NCBI GenBank assembly: GCA_001724215.1 | Contig: MEDW01000016.1 | Location: 1-33,089, forward strand | DNA length: 33,089 bases | Direction of reading: 5' to 3' | Origin: Erythrobacter sp. SCN 62-14 | GTDB lineage: Bacteria > Pseudomonadota > Alphaproteobacteria > Sphingomonadales > Sphingomonadaceae | Part shown: piece by piece, positions 23,996-31,482 of the stretch | How the letters are laid out: the number at the start of each line of letters is the position of its first letter | How positions within the stretch are numbered: position 1 is the stretch's first letter | Made by a program: the position numbers and the translations under genes | Notes under the pieces: model-generated | The model's input: the letters and a program-made list of their open reading frames with translations, nothing else | Told to the model about the DNA's origin: nothing | Database searches by the model: none

Positions 23996-24021
23996 AAAAG
24001 GGGCGGCCGCAGCCACCCCTT
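23996..24021 (-). terminator. intrinsic terminator downstream of the cyclophilin gene
   Basis: Read on the minus strand, AAGGGG pairs with CCCCTT, then a T-G pair and GGC with GCC give a 10-bp stem with a 4-nt loop, followed by TTTT. It lies between the cyclophilin stop codon and the miaB start, so miaB should have its own promoter or depend on read-through. Confidence 0.6.
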
Positions 24022-24052
24022 CCCTTTGAACCAGTGCTCGAACGTCAAGCGA

Positions 24053-24526
24053 TCAGGCGACAGTCGCCTTCACGATCTTGCCGGGGCTGCGCGGCGGTTC
24101 GCCCTTGGGGAGCGCGTGGACGTGTTCCATCCCGCTGATCACTTGGCCCCACACGGTGTATTGCTTGTCGAGGAAGCGCGCGTCGTCGATGCAGATGAAG
24201 AATTGCGAATTGGCGCTGTTGGGGTTCTGTGCGCGGGCCATCGAACAGGTGCCCTCGACATGGGGGGCATCGTTGAATTCCGCGGCCAGATCAGGCAGGT
24301 CGCTGCCGCCCATGCCGGTGCCAGTCGGATCGCCGCCCTGCGCCATGAAGCCTGCAATCACGCGGTGAAAGATCACGCCGTCGTAGAAGCCTTGGGCAGC
24401 CAGCGTAGTGATGCGTTCCACATGGCCGGGGGCAAGATCAGGCCGCAGCTTGATCACCACGTCCTTGGGCTCGCCCCCATCGTCATTGGCGCCGGTGTCG
24501 AGGGTGAAGGTCAAAGTCTCGGCCAT
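24053..24526 (-). CDS. cyclophilin-type peptidyl-prolyl cis-trans isomerase
   Basis: The 157-residue protein is a single cyclophilin domain without a signal peptide, so a cytoplasmic PpiB-like enzyme that speeds proline isomerisation during folding. Active-site stretches are FHRVIAGFMAQGGDPTGTG (catalytic Arg55, Phe60, Gln63), CSMARAQNPNSANSQFFI and the tryptophan in YTVWGQV. The length is normal for bacterial cytoplasmic cyclophilins. It is divergent from mgtE and followed by an intrinsic terminator. Confidence 0.96.
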   Translation of the reverse strand: MAETLTFTLDTGANDDGGEPKDVVIKLRPDLAPGHVERITTLAAQGFYDGVIFHRVIAGFMAQGGDPTGTGMGGSDLPDLAAEFNDAPHVEGTCSMARAQNPNSANSQFFICIDDARFLDKQYTVWGQVISGMEHVHALPKGEPPRSPGKIVKATVA

Positions 24527-24581
24527 CTGTCGTCTCCAAAAAAGGGTGTTTGCACGCGTCTGGGGCGCTTGGCTTTTGCCC

Positions 24582-24653
24582 TATAAAGGCTTCATGCGCG
24601 CTGTCACCTCCCCAAGCTTCACCGCGCGCGGGAAACGCGGTTGCTTTTGAAGC
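24582..24653 (+). promoter_or_regulatory. candidate -10 box and structured leader of mgtE
   Basis: TATAAA (24582-24587) could be a -10 box, though no good -35 precedes it. Downstream, in what would be the mgtE leader, a perfect 6-bp inverted repeat (ACCGCG 24621-24626 with CGCGGT 24636-24641) is nested inside an outer GCTTC/GAAGC pair (24616-24620 with 24649-24653), ending about 25 nt before the mgtE ATG. A U-rich TGCTTTT is looped out on the 3' side. It does not resemble the known M-box. Confidence 0.3.
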
Positions 24654-24677
24654 GTTAGCGCCTAAACCCGCCGACGC

Positions 24678-26126
24678 ATGAGTGATCCTGTCCGCCTCGA
24701 AGATCCGCCCCTTGCCACCGAAGCCGGTGAAGCAGAGGTGCGCCCGGATGACCGGGTGGATGATGAACGCCTCGACAGTGAAAACCGGCTAAAACCCGAT
24801 TACGTCAGCGCCATCCGCGAGGCGCTTGATGCAGGCGACAAGGGTGCGGCCTATGATCTCGTCGAACCGCTCCACCCGGCAGATATTGCCGACCTTATCG
24901 AACTGCTTGATCGGCCTGACCGCAAGGCGCTGATCGCGGCAATCACCGATCTGATGACCGGCGATGTGATCGCCGAACTCAATGATTTCGTGCGCGAGGA
25001 TCTGATGGAAGCCCTGCCCGCACAGGCAGTCGCTACCATCGCCGAACAGCTCGACACCGATGATGCGGTTCAGCTGATCGAAGACCTCGACGAGGCCGAT
25101 CAGCGCGCGGTTATTGCCGAACTGGAGCCCGAAACCCGCGAGGCGGTATCCTCGGCGCTCGCTTACCCGGAAGAGACCGCTGGCCGCTTGATGAGCCGGC
25201 ATTTCGTCGCCGTGCCCGAACATCTGACTGTCGGCGACCTGATTGATTACCTGCGCGAGGAAGGCGATCTCGAACACGAATTCTACGAAGTTTTCGTGAT
25301 CGACGAGTTCCACCGCCCGGTTGGCACCTGTGCATTGAACTGGGTGCTCACCAGCCCGCGCAACATCCGCCTCACCGATGTGATGAAGCGCGACCAGACG
25401 CTGATCCCTGTCACCATGGATCAGGAAGAAGTCGCGCTGATGTTCCAGAAATACGCGCTGATTTCGGCAGCGGTGGTGGATGAAGCCGGGCGGCTCGTCG
25501 GCCAGATGACGGTGGATGATATCGTCCACATTATCTCCGAAGAAGCAGGCGAGGACGCGCTGCTTTTGTCGGGTGCAGGCGATGGCGACATCAACGAGCC
25601 GATCCGCGAAAGCTACAATGCGCGGGTGCGCTGGCTGCTGGCAAACCTCATCACCGCCTCGGTTGCTTCCTCAGTGATTGCGCAGTTTGAAGACACCATC
25701 GCAGCCATGGTGGCGCTGGCCGTGCTGATGCCGATCGTCGCCGGGATTGGCGGCAATGCAGGCACGCAAACGCTGGCGGTGACAGTGCGCGCCCTTGCCA
25801 CCAATCAGCTCACCGCCACCAACACCTGGCGCGCGGTGCGGCGCGAGATGTCGATTGCGGCGCTGAACGGTGCGACTGTTGCGCTGGTGATCGCGATTGC
25901 GGTGACGGTGATTTTCTCCAACGCGCAGCTTGGTCTGGTGATTGGCATGGCGATGCTTTGCAACATCCTGATTGCAGGTTTTGCAGGCGTGTTCGTGCCG
26001 CTTACCTTGCAGAAGATGAAGGCCGACCCTGCGATTGCCTCGTCGATCTTTGTCACCATGACAACCGACTCCATGGGCTTTCTGGTCTTCCTAGGTTTGG
26101 CAGTGGCAAGCGGATTGGTGCCCTGA
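24678..26126 (+). CDS. mgtE: magnesium transporter MgtE
   Basis: The 482-residue protein has the full MgtE layout. A cytosolic helical N-domain (about residues 40-160; LVEPLHPADIADLIELL) is followed by a pair of CBS domains (about 167-285; TAGRLMSRHFVAVPEHLTV) and a five-helix membrane pore from about residue 315. The pore has the conserved GGNAGTQTLAVTVRAL and the Mg2+-selecting aspartate in TTDSMGF (Asp464). The N and CBS domains close the channel when Mg2+ is plentiful. The N-terminal 40 residues are an acidic leader. A possible structured leader precedes the gene. The SDR gene starts 36 nt after its stop codon. Confidence 0.97.
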   Translation: MSDPVRLEDPPLATEAGEAEVRPDDRVDDERLDSENRLKPDYVSAIREALDAGDKGAAYDLVEPLHPADIADLIELLDRPDRKALIAAITDLMTGDVIAELNDFVREDLMEALPAQAVATIAEQLDTDDAVQLIEDLDEADQRAVIAELEPETREAVSSALAYPEETAGRLMSRHFVAVPEHLTVGDLIDYLREEGDLEHEFYEVFVIDEFHRPVGTCALNWVLTSPRNIRLTDVMKRDQTLIPVTMDQEEVALMFQKYALISAAVVDEAGRLVGQMTVDDIVHIISEEAGEDALLLSGAGDGDINEPIRESYNARVRWLLANLITASVASSVIAQFEDTIAAMVALAVLMPIVAGIGGNAGTQTLAVTVRALATNQLTATNTWRAVRREMSIAALNGATVALVIAIAVTVIFSNAQLGLVIGMAMLCNILIAGFAGVFVPLTLQKMKADPAIASSIFVTMTTDSMGFLVFLGLAVASGLVP

Positions 26127-26162
26127 TAGCCCTTGCTCTCAAACCACAAGGGAGAGAGCAAA

Positions 26163-26921
26163 ATGGCAGGACGGGTAGCGGACAAGGTGGTGCTGCTGAC
26201 AGGCGGCGCGATGGGTTTGGGGCGCGCGGCGGCCAAGGCGCTGCTGGCTGAAGGCGCCCGGGTCATTATCACTGATGTCAACGCCGAGGCAGGCGCGGTC
26301 ACCGCTGATGAAATTGGCTGCGAATTTCTTGCCCAAGACGTCACCGACTGGGAGCGCTGGCAAGCGATCATTGCCGAGATCGAGGCCGCGCATGGCCGCC
26401 TTGATGTGCTGGTGAACAACGCCGCGATCACCGTGTTCGGTTCGGTCATGGACATCAGCCCCGAAGATTTCCGCCGCTGCTACACTGTCGATGTCGATTC
26501 GATTTTTATGGGGTGCAAGGCCGCCATTCCCTTGATGGCGAAATCGGGCGGCGGGTCGATTGTGAACTTTTCATCCGCTGCCGGGAATAAACCCTCGCCC
26601 GATCTGGCCGCCTATAACAGCGCCAAGGCGGCGGTCGCGATGCTCACGAAGTCCATCGCCCTTTGGTGCGCGCGCGAGGGCAATGGTATCCGGGTGAATT
26701 CGGTGCAGCCCGGCACCATCCTCACCCCCAATGTCGAAAGCGTCATTCAGGGCACGCCTGACCCCGAAGCGACCCGCGCGGCATTCTCCGTCGCCCAGCC
26801 GATCGGCCGCATGGGAGAGGTCGATGATATCGCACATCTCGTGGTCTATCTCGCCAGCGATGAAAGCAAGTTTGCCACTGGCGCGCCTTTCATCGTTGAT
26901 GGCGGATTGAGCATTGCCTGA
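26163..26921 (+). CDS. short-chain dehydrogenase/reductase (classical SDR)
   Basis: The 252-residue classical SDR has the NAD(P)-binding motif TGGAMGLG at about residues 13-20, NNAA in VLVNNAAI, the catalytic Ser in IVNFSSAAG and the YxxxK pair in YNSAKAA. An aspartate follows the second strand (IITDVNAEAG), favouring NAD+ over NADP+. It resembles hydroxysteroid and alicyclic-alcohol dehydrogenases. GGGAGAG just upstream fixes the ATG at 26163. It heads a tight three-gene unit with the NTF2-like protein (1-nt gap) and the Rieske oxygenase, so it probably oxidises the alcohol or diol made by the oxygenase; that is inference. Confidence 0.94.
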   Translation: MAGRVADKVVLLTGGAMGLGRAAAKALLAEGARVIITDVNAEAGAVTADEIGCEFLAQDVTDWERWQAIIAEIEAAHGRLDVLVNNAAITVFGSVMDISPEDFRRCYTVDVDSIFMGCKAAIPLMAKSGGGSIVNFSSAAGNKPSPDLAAYNSAKAAVAMLTKSIALWCAREGNGIRVNSVQPGTILTPNVESVIQGTPDPEATRAAFSVAQPIGRMGEVDDIAHLVVYLASDESKFATGAPFIVDGGLSIA

Positions 26922-26922
26922 G

Positions 26923-27432
26923 ATGGGCAGCGCAGAAGACCGCTTTGCGATCATCGATCTCGCCGCGCTCTATATGCGCGCTCTGGATCGGCTGGATGAA
27001 ACTTTGCTGGCGGACCAGTTCTGGCCGGATGCGCGGCTGGAATATGGCATTTTTGCAGGCGGAGCAGCCGATTTTGCGGCGTTCTGCATGGCGGCGCTGA
27101 AAGATCATGACGCCAACCAGCATATGCTTGGCCAGCATCTGATTGATTTCACCGCGCCCGGCGAAGCTTTTGGCGAAGTCTATTATCAAGCCTATCACCG
27201 CACCACCGATGAGAGCGGCGCCAAGCGCGATCTGGTGATCGCCGGGCGCTATGTCGACCGCTACGAGCGGCGACACGGAGTCTGGAAGATCGCCTATCGC
27301 AGCGAACTGGTCGACTGGCTGCGCGATGATCCGGCCTCAGATGCAATGCTGGCCGCTGCGCCTTTCATAACCGGTGCACGCAAGCCCGACGATCCGCTCT
27401 ACAATCGCCAAGCCATGGGAGCCATGCCATGA
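26923..27432 (+). CDS. NTF2/SnoaL-like protein, possible Rieske oxygenase small-subunit-like partner
   Basis: The 169-residue protein has a SnoaL/NTF2-like fold pattern: an N-terminal helix (RFAIIDLAALYMRALDR), DQFWPDARLEYG, HLIDFTAP, a long central strand and RYVDRYERRHGVWKIAYR near the end. These proteins are small cyclases, dehydratases or isomerases. The beta subunits of ring-hydroxylating dioxygenases share this fold. Because the gene overlaps the Rieske alpha-subunit gene by 4 nt, a beta-subunit-like role is worth considering, although the order (small before large) is reversed from the usual. The start ATG is 1 nt after the SDR stop codon. Confidence 0.87.
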   Translation: MGSAEDRFAIIDLAALYMRALDRLDETLLADQFWPDARLEYGIFAGGAADFAAFCMAALKDHDANQHMLGQHLIDFTAPGEAFGEVYYQAYHRTTDESGAKRDLVIAGRYVDRYERRHGVWKIAYRSELVDWLRDDPASDAMLAAAPFITGARKPDDPLYNRQAMGAMP

Positions 27433-28799
27433 AGCCCGATCTCACTGCGCCTGCTGATCCTGCGCTTGCGCCCGGCGAGGCGCGTTGCCCCGGCCCATCG
27501 ATGCAGGACATCCTTGACGCAGACGGCGACAATCCCCCTGCTGCCATGCGCGAGGAAGCCTACACCTTCCTTGGCGATGAAGACCTGCCCTTTGCTCGCT
27601 ACACCGACCCGGCCTTTCACGAACTGGAAATGGAGCAGCTGTGGCCCAATGTGTGGCAATGGGCCTGCCGCGAGGAGCATATTCCGCAAGCCGGTGATCG
27701 CTATGTCTATGATGTCGGACATCATTCCGTTCTGGTGGTGCGCGGGGCCGATAGCCGCATCCGCGCCTTCATCAATTCCTGCCCGCATCGGGGGATGAAA
27801 TTCGCCTCCGAAGGCTCACGCGGGGTGCGCCGCAGCAACATCCGCTGCCCGTTCCACGGGATGAGCTGGAACCTCGATGGCAGTTTACGCGAAGTTCCAT
27901 GCCGCTGGGATTTTCCGCATATCGAGGATGCGAATTTCGCTCTGGACGAAGTCGCGTGCGACACATGGGGCGGTTTCGTTTTCATCCACATGGGCGAAAA
28001 CCCGCCGCCCTTGGCCGATCAGCTGGAGGTGATCCCCAAACACTTCGAGCTATGGCCAATGGATGATCGCTATGTCGCAATGCACACCGAAAAGGTGCTG
28101 CCCGCGAATTGGAAAATGGCGATGGAGGCGTTTCTTGAAGCCTTCCATGTTCTCGAAACCCATTCGCAGGCGGTTTACACCGCCGCCGACGCCAACGCGC
28201 AATATGACATTTTCGGGCGGCACGTCTCGCGCTTCATCCACGCGGTTGGCGTGCCCAGCCCGCACCTGCGCCAGGAGATCAGTGAGGAGGGGCTGTTCGC
28301 AAAACTGGGGCGCGATCCGGCATCTTTGCCCGCTGGCGCATCGGCCCGCGCGGAACATGCCCGGCTCTTGCGCGAGGAATTGGGGGCCGCTTTCGGCGCC
28401 GATCTTTCGGAGGTTTCGACCACCGAAATGGTCGATTCGATCGAATATTTCCTGTTCCCCAACGCCTTTTTCTTTCCCGGCATCGGCATTCGCCTGTGCT
28501 ACCGGTTTCGCCCATTGGGGCCGGATGAATGTTTGCACGAAATTCTCATCCTCCAGCCCCTGCCCGCTTCGGGCGAGCGCCCTGCGCCTGCCACCCCGAT
28601 CCGGCTGGGCGTGGCGGACAGCTACACCACAGTGCCCGGCTTCGCGCTTGCTGAAATCCTTGATCAGGACACTGACAACCTCGCCCTGCAGCGCGACGGG
28701 GCCAAGGCATCGCGCAAAGGCGCGCAGACGCTCGGCAATTATCAGGAAGCCCGCATCCGGCGGTTGCATCTGACGCTGGATGAATATCTCAGCCGTTGA
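27429..28799 (+). CDS. Rieske aromatic ring-hydroxylating oxygenase, large (alpha) subunit
   Basis: The 456-residue protein has an N-terminal Rieske 2Fe-2S domain with ligands Cys118 and His120 (SCPHRG) and Cys140 and His143 (CPFHGMSW). The catalytic domain binds mononuclear iron through His240 and His245 (EAFLEAFHVLETH) and a downstream aspartate in the DQDTDN stretch around residues 411-416. Such enzymes use a ferredoxin and reductase to insert oxygen into aromatic or steroid substrates; no such electron-transfer genes are adjacent, so they must come from elsewhere. It overlaps the NTF2-like gene (ATGA) and is the last gene of the SDR operon. Substrate is unknown. Confidence 0.94.
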   Translation: MKPDLTAPADPALAPGEARCPGPSMQDILDADGDNPPAAMREEAYTFLGDEDLPFARYTDPAFHELEMEQLWPNVWQWACREEHIPQAGDRYVYDVGHHSVLVVRGADSRIRAFINSCPHRGMKFASEGSRGVRRSNIRCPFHGMSWNLDGSLREVPCRWDFPHIEDANFALDEVACDTWGGFVFIHMGENPPPLADQLEVIPKHFELWPMDDRYVAMHTEKVLPANWKMAMEAFLEAFHVLETHSQAVYTAADANAQYDIFGRHVSRFIHAVGVPSPHLRQEISEEGLFAKLGRDPASLPAGASARAEHARLLREELGAAFGADLSEVSTTEMVDSIEYFLFPNAFFFPGIGIRLCYRFRPLGPDECLHEILILQPLPASGERPAPATPIRLGVADSYTTVPGFALAEILDQDTDNLALQRDGAKASRKGAQTLGNYQEARIRRLHLTLDEYLSR

Positions 28800-28830
28800 C
28801 TTGGGGCAGGTGGCAGGGGACAGAGCCTCT

Positions 28831-29223
28831 ATGCCTCTCCATCTCACCAAGATCGCCTTTGGCGCAAAGAGCTATGATCAACTTGCAGGTTGGTTTCGCG
28901 GTCGCAGCGAAGTCCGCCTTACCACCCGTAATCGGCCCACCCGGCACGAAGAGGTCGTGGGCGGCTCGCTCTACTGGATCATCAACCACGCCATTGTGGC
29001 ACGCTCGCCCATTATCGGCTTTGTGAAGACCGATGACGGACGCTGGGACATTTGCCTCGAGCCGCAACTGATCCGTGTCCACACCCAACCCAAACGCGCG
29101 CATCAAGGCTGGCGCTACCTCACCGCAGATAAAGCACCGCGCGATGTGGCAGAAGGCGAGGAGATCGGCGATGCGCTCCCCGGCAAACTGGCGATGAAAC
29201 TCGAACGGCTTGGGCTGGTCTAG
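28831..29223 (+). CDS. DUF1489 family protein
   Basis: This 130-residue protein starts MPLHLTKIAFGAKSY and has the stretches LTTRNRPTRHEEVVGGSLYW and QPKRAHQGWRYL, which are characteristic of the alphaproteobacterial DUF1489 family. No function is established for this family. It is predicted cytoplasmic and has no signal or membrane segment. The frame is open from 28780, overlapping the oxygenase end, but the ATG at 28831 gives the typical family N-terminus, with GGGGAC upstream. It converges on the HdeD-like gene with only 9 nt between stop codons. Confidence 0.9.
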   Translation: MPLHLTKIAFGAKSYDQLAGWFRGRSEVRLTTRNRPTRHEEVVGGSLYWIINHAIVARSPIIGFVKTDDGRWDICLEPQLIRVHTQPKRAHQGWRYLTADKAPRDVAEGEEIGDALPGKLAMKLERLGLV

Positions 29224-29232
29224 ATCTGCGGC

Positions 29233-29787
29233 TCAAAAGCGGCGGCGCGAACCATCGCACAGCAGGAAAGACATGCCTGCCAGCACCATGTTCACGCCCA
29301 CCAGAATACCCAGCACCGAGAACGACGCGCCGCCGGGCAAGCCAATCAGCACCACCAGCCCCAGCGCGAGTGACAACAGGCCCGAGGCAAGAAATGCGCT
29401 CCACGCCCGTTCCGGCCTGATCGTAAGGCCAAGGATAATGCGCCCCACTCCATCAGCAGCAAAAAACGCACCCAAAGTCACAGTCAGGGCAAACAGGCCG
29501 GCCACCGGGACAAACAGGAAAAACAGACCGCCTGCAATATACACCAAGGCCAGCAGCAGTTCGAAGGCAAAGCCATTCCATCCATTGGCACGAAAGGCAT
29601 GAACCGCGGTAAACCCGCCACCAGCCAGCAAAGTCACACCCACCAGCAAATTGATCGACAGGCTGACTATCATCGGAAACAGCAAGGCGCCCGCTCCGGT
29701 CAGCACCAGCAGAATGCCCAGCGCCACAAACCAGCCACGCTCTCCTTGAGGTGCAAGGCGGTGGGTTGAGGATGTGGAATCGGTCAT
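29233..29787 (-). CDS. HdeD-like (DUF308) small integral membrane protein
   Basis: The 184-residue protein has about six hydrophobic segments, beginning with GWFVALGILLVLTGAGALLF, with short loops, in the manner of the HdeD/DUF308 family linked to acid resistance in E. coli. The exact role here is unknown. The frame is open upstream to 29955, but the ATG at 29787 has GGAG 6 nt before it and gives a normal HdeD length; the upstream extension overlaps the DsbA-like gene and is rejected. Confidence 0.9.
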   Translation of the reverse strand: MTDSTSSTHRLAPQGERGWFVALGILLVLTGAGALLFPMIVSLSINLLVGVTLLAGGGFTAVHAFRANGWNGFAFELLLALVYIAGGLFFLFVPVAGLFALTVTLGAFFAADGVGRIILGLTIRPERAWSAFLASGLLSLALGLVVLIGLPGGASFSVLGILVGVNMVLAGMSFLLCDGSRRRF

Positions 29788-29869
29788 GGCATTCTCCGCG
29801 CGCGAGGCATAAGCATAGGATATTACAGAAATGTGGGAGGCATAGCCGCAGGGCGCAAGCCCCTCGGGA

Positions 29870-30577
29870 TCACGCGTTCGTATGGCTGGCCGTGCTGCCG
29901 ACCTTCTCGGCCACGCGCCTGAGCGCGTTGACATAAACTTCGGGCGCCTGCGCACCGGGGATCAGAAACTTGCCCTCCACAATCATTGCCGGAACGCCGG
30001 AAATGTTGAAATCCCACGCCTGTTGTTCTTCCGCAATCACGCGGGCTTCAAGCGCCGGATCATCGAGCGCGGCCTTGGCGGCTTCGCGGTGAAGACCGAC
30101 ACTTGCGGCAATATCAAGCAGCACCGCTCGGTCACCCAAAGGCCGACGCTCGTTGAAATGGGCCCGGAACAGCGCAAGTTTCAGCGCGGTCTGCACCTGA
30201 GGGCCAGCCTCTTCGAGCGCGAAGGTCAGCAGCTTGTGACAAGCGCGGGTGTTCCACATCATCGCGAGCGGAGCCTCACCCTCTCCCTCATAGGAAAGCG
30301 AGACGCCCGCGCTTTCGGCAATCGCCTTCATCTGCCCGCGCAGCGATGTGCCCTGCTCGGCGCTGCGGCCATATTTGCGCGCCAGATGCGCTTCGGCTTC
30401 CTCGCCTTCTGGCGGCATCTGCGGGTTCAGTTCAAACGGCCGCCAGCGGATCGTCGCTGTAATCTCACCCTCCAATTCGCCCAGCGCCTTGGTCAGTTGG
30501 CCAAAGCCAATCAGACACCACGGGCACATCACATCGGAATAGATATCGATGGTGAGGGTGCGGGGCGTAGCGCTCAT
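29870..30577 (-). CDS. DsbA-family thioredoxin-fold oxidoreductase (FrnE-like)
   Basis: The 235-residue protein has a thioredoxin fold with a DsbA-like helical insertion. Its active site is CPWC (Cys18 and Cys21, DVMCPWCLIG), with the cis-proline loop in ISGVPAMIV. It lacks a signal peptide, so it belongs to the cytoplasmic FrnE/2-hydroxychromene-2-carboxylate-isomerase-like branch, which acts in thiol-disulfide exchange or glutathione-dependent isomerisation. The ATG at 30577 overlaps the nudC stop (ATGA), which fixes the start; an upstream in-frame ATG at 30595 is less likely. It is the last gene of a hydrolase-nudC-dsbA operon. Confidence 0.93.
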   Translation of the reverse strand: MSATPRTLTIDIYSDVMCPWCLIGFGQLTKALGELEGEITATIRWRPFELNPQMPPEGEEAEAHLARKYGRSAEQGTSLRGQMKAIAESAGVSLSYEGEGEAPLAMMWNTRACHKLLTFALEEAGPQVQTALKLALFRAHFNERRPLGDRAVLLDIAASVGLHREAAKAALDDPALEARVIAEEQQAWDFNISGVPAMIVEGKFLIPGAQAPEVYVNALRRVAEKVGSTASHTNA

Positions 30578-31482
30578 CGGTCGAGCCACCAGCACACCAG
30601 ATGATGCGCAATCGCAAAGGGGCGCGGGAAATAGAGCAGGTCTGTGCCCGCCTCGCCCGCTGCACGCGCGGCGAGCAATTCCTTGCGGGTGAACCAGCGC
30701 GCGTCTTCCAGTTCGGTGGTGTCGATATTGAGCGTGGGATCATCGGTCACCGAAGTGCAGCCGATCATCAGCTGGCTCGGGAACGGCCAGGGTTGGCTCG
30801 CAATGTAGCGGACATCTCGAACCTTGAGCCCTGCCTCCTCCCACACCTCGCGCGCAACCGCTTCGGAGATCGTCTCGCCCGGCTCCACAAAGCCTGCGAG
30901 CGCCGAATACATCCGCGGCGGAAAACGCGGTTGGCGGCCCAGCAAAAGCTTGTCCTCATGCTCGACCAGCATGATCGTCACCGGATCGGTGCGCGGAAAA
31001 TGATCCGCGCCGCAATTGTCGCAGTGGCGCTGCCAGCCGCCTTTTGTGGGCTTGGTTGGAGCCCCGCACCGCGCACAGAAGCGATGCCGGGCGTGCCAAT
31101 CGACCAGCGAGCGTGCGCCGCCATAGATCGCAAGATCAGGTGGGGACAGCACCTGCATGACCTGCCAGGCCGCCGGCATGGCATAGGCCGGGCCATCAGC
31201 GCCCATCGGCGGGACGGGTGCGAAATGGGCCTTGCCCTCCATCATCCCCAGAAACACAAGTTCCGCATCAGGCGCCACATCGGCCAGCGTGCCCCAGCTG
31301 AGCCCCCCGCGATCATCGAGCACCGGCAACAACCCGTCCATCAGCAGCACGCGCGCGCGCCAGTTCATATGGGATGCAAGCGCTGCCTCATCCACCCGGA
31401 TATGATCAGCACGGTCCATCGGCGATCCGGCAAAAGCCATCGGCGCCGCTGAAGGCAGGACAGAATGCGCAGGATGATGCAT
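30574..31482 (-). CDS. nudC: NAD+ diphosphatase / RNA decapping hydrolase NudC
   Basis: The 302-residue NUDIX enzyme splits NAD(H) into NMN(H) and AMP and can remove NAD caps from RNA. It has a zinc ribbon with Cys136, Cys139, Cys154 and Cys157 (FCARCG and HCDNCG), the NUDIX box GFVEPGETISEAVAREVWEE at about 197-216, and the NudC signature SQPWPFPSQLM at about 229-239. The ATG at 31482 shares its A with the end of the hydrolase stop (TGATG), pointing to re-initiation; a GTG one codon earlier is also possible. It also overlaps the DsbA-like gene. Confidence 0.96.
   Translation of the reverse strand: MHHPAHSVLPSAAPMAFAGSPMDRADHIRVDEAALASHMNWRARVLLMDGLLPVLDDRGGLSWGTLADVAPDAELVFLGMMEGKAHFAPVPPMGADGPAYAMPAAWQVMQVLSPPDLAIYGGARSLVDWHARHRFCARCGAPTKPTKGGWQRHCDNCGADHFPRTDPVTIMLVEHEDKLLLGRQPRFPPRMYSALAGFVEPGETISEAVAREVWEEAGLKVRDVRYIASQPWPFPSQLMIGCTSVTDDPTLNIDTTELEDARWFTRKELLAARAAGEAGTDLLYFPRPFAIAHHLVCWWLDR

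Noticed and set aside
23068-24138. 356-codon open frame on the plus strand
   Set aside because: It is antisense to miaB and reaches across the cyclophilin terminator; composition is that of a shadow frame.
24616-24653. mgtE leader as a known M-box riboswitch
   Set aside because: The leader is too short and simple for the M-box architecture; only a generic nested hairpin can be claimed.
29788-29955. upstream extension of the HdeD-like gene
   Set aside because: It overlaps the DsbA-like gene, is Arg-rich, and the ATG at 29787 has a good ribosome binding site.
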